A stretch of 64,000 nucleotides of DNA from Alkalimonas mucilaginosa (lineage in GTDB: Bacteria; Pseudomonadota; Gammaproteobacteria; Enterobacterales; Alteromonadaceae): NCBI RefSeq assembly GCF_036327005.1, contig NZ_JAUGZK010000004.1, positions 248,001 to 312,000 on the forward strand, in the 5' to 3' direction. Positions 63,626-64,000 of this stretch are shown here, in pieces (within the stretch, counting starts at the first letter, position 1; the number at the start of each line of letters is the position of its first letter). The notes beneath the pieces are model-generated. The model ran no database searches, was not told where the DNA came from, and saw nothing but the letters and a program-made list of their open reading frames with translations. The translations under genes were made by a program, and so were the position numbers.

Positions 63626-64000
63626 TGGGGGAAAAGAAGCCGCCGGTACTGGATAGTGGTCAAGAGCAACAACTACTGCGTGAGCTGAGCAGCTTTTTAT
63701 CCGAGAGTCGCAACCCGGATAGTATGGATTTGGACCAGTTGGATACTCTGGATGTTTTAAAACGCATTAACCAGGCTGATCAGCAAGTAGCACAGGTCCT
63801 GGCAGGGATCCTGGAGCAGGTAGCACAGGCCGTCGATGCCATAGTGGCAGCTTTTGCTGCCGGCGGGCGTTTAATCTACATCGGTGCTGGCACCAGTGGC
63901 CGGCTGGGTATTCTGGATGCGGCGGAGTGCCCGCCTACTTTCAGCACACCGCCGGAGCAGGTGCAAGCATTAATCGCCGGTGGGTCAGCGGCCATTTTAC
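63622..64000 (+). CDS. murQ: N-acetylmuramic acid 6-phosphate etherase (5' part)
   Basis: Cleaves the lactyl ether of MurNAc-6-P to GlcNAc-6-P and D-lactate. 126 residues are visible before the window ends. Signature ESRNPDSMDLDQLDTLDVL, then the SIS-domain sugar-phosphate loop GGRLIYIGAGTSGRLGILDA, AAECPPTF and LIAGGSAAI are intact. ATG at 63622 overlaps the kinase stop; a second ATG at 63625 is possible. The rest of the locus continues past the window. Confidence 0.95.
   Translation, partial: MMGEKKPPVLDSGQEQQLLRELSSFLSESRNPDSMDLDQLDTLDVLKRINQADQQVAQVLAGILEQVAQAVDAIVAAFAAGGRLIYIGAGTSGRLGILDAAECPPTFSTPPEQVQALIAGGSAAIL

Noticed and set aside
1..64000. CRISPR array, prophage, insertion sequence or toxin-antitoxin island
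   Set aside because: No regular spaced repeats, transposase, integrase other than XerD, or phage structural genes were seen; base composition looks even by eye.

Overview
The window looks like chromosomal DNA from a free-living gammaproteobacterium, most likely an Alteromonadales-type organism (Rheinheimera, Alishewanella or a relative). This rests on conserved gene neighbourhoods (priA/rpmE, srmB/trmN, fldB/xerD-dsbC-recJ-prfB-lysS, ispB/rplU-rpmA-obgE, folA, lptD-surA-pdxA-rsmA-apaG-apaH, djlA, rluA-rapA) combined with lineage-typical families (DUF3718, DUF3034, a choice-of-anchor-H-like protein). The genus is inference; no rRNA or other marker is present. I see no tRNA, rRNA, IS element, prophage or CRISPR array. 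Coding density is very high.

Region 1 (1-15600) is core genome: 5' part of priA, rpmE, a Bcr/CflA-type exporter, srmB, trmN, flavodoxin, xerD, dsbC, recJ, prfB with its programmed +1 frameshift, lysS, ispB, rplU-rpmA, obgE, folA and a small secreted protein. Region 2 (15600-25440) holds a chemoreceptor and the envelope/cofactor operon lptD-surA-pdxA-rsmA-apaG-apaH, with divergent djlA. Region 3 (25440-40870) is mixed: a voltage-gated cation channel with an unusually acidic selectivity filter, a lipoprotein, DUF3530, an OmpA-type porin, rluA, rapA, phoH, a transglutaminase-like/sortable-anchor pair, a second pseudouridine synthase, a TPR membrane protein ending in a degenerate GGDEF-like fold, a D-2-hydroxyacid dehydrogenase and a diguanylate cyclase.

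Region 4 (40876-45107) is a tightly packed four-gene minus-strand operon: exported cupredoxin, membrane GGDEF-EAL protein, DUF3034 outer-membrane-type protein and periplasmic globin lipoprotein. It looks like an undescribed envelope copper/haem/c-di-GMP module. A divergent patatin-type Vd autotransporter (45222-47504) shares its intergenic region, which carries two dyads. An S9 peptidase follows, broken by a single in-frame amber codon, then a small membrane protein and rmuC.

Region 5 (51958-64000, running off the end) is the most interesting part: a peptidoglycan-fragment scavenging locus. It contains a TonB-dependent receptor, a divergently transcribed DUF819 permease plus dipeptide epimerase, and a translationally coupled operon of exported two-domain NagZ-type GH3 hexosaminidase, AmiE/YfeW-like serine hydrolase, SSS-family sodium symporter, BadF/BadG-type sugar kinase and MurQ etherase. 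Together these would import muropeptides, release MurNAc and peptides in the periplasm, take up free MurNAc with sodium rather than through a PTS, phosphorylate it and convert it to GlcNAc-6-P, while the peptide arm is epimerised. A palindrome of form TTGGAAT-N5-ATTCT occurs before the receptor and in the divergent promoter region, suggesting one regulon.
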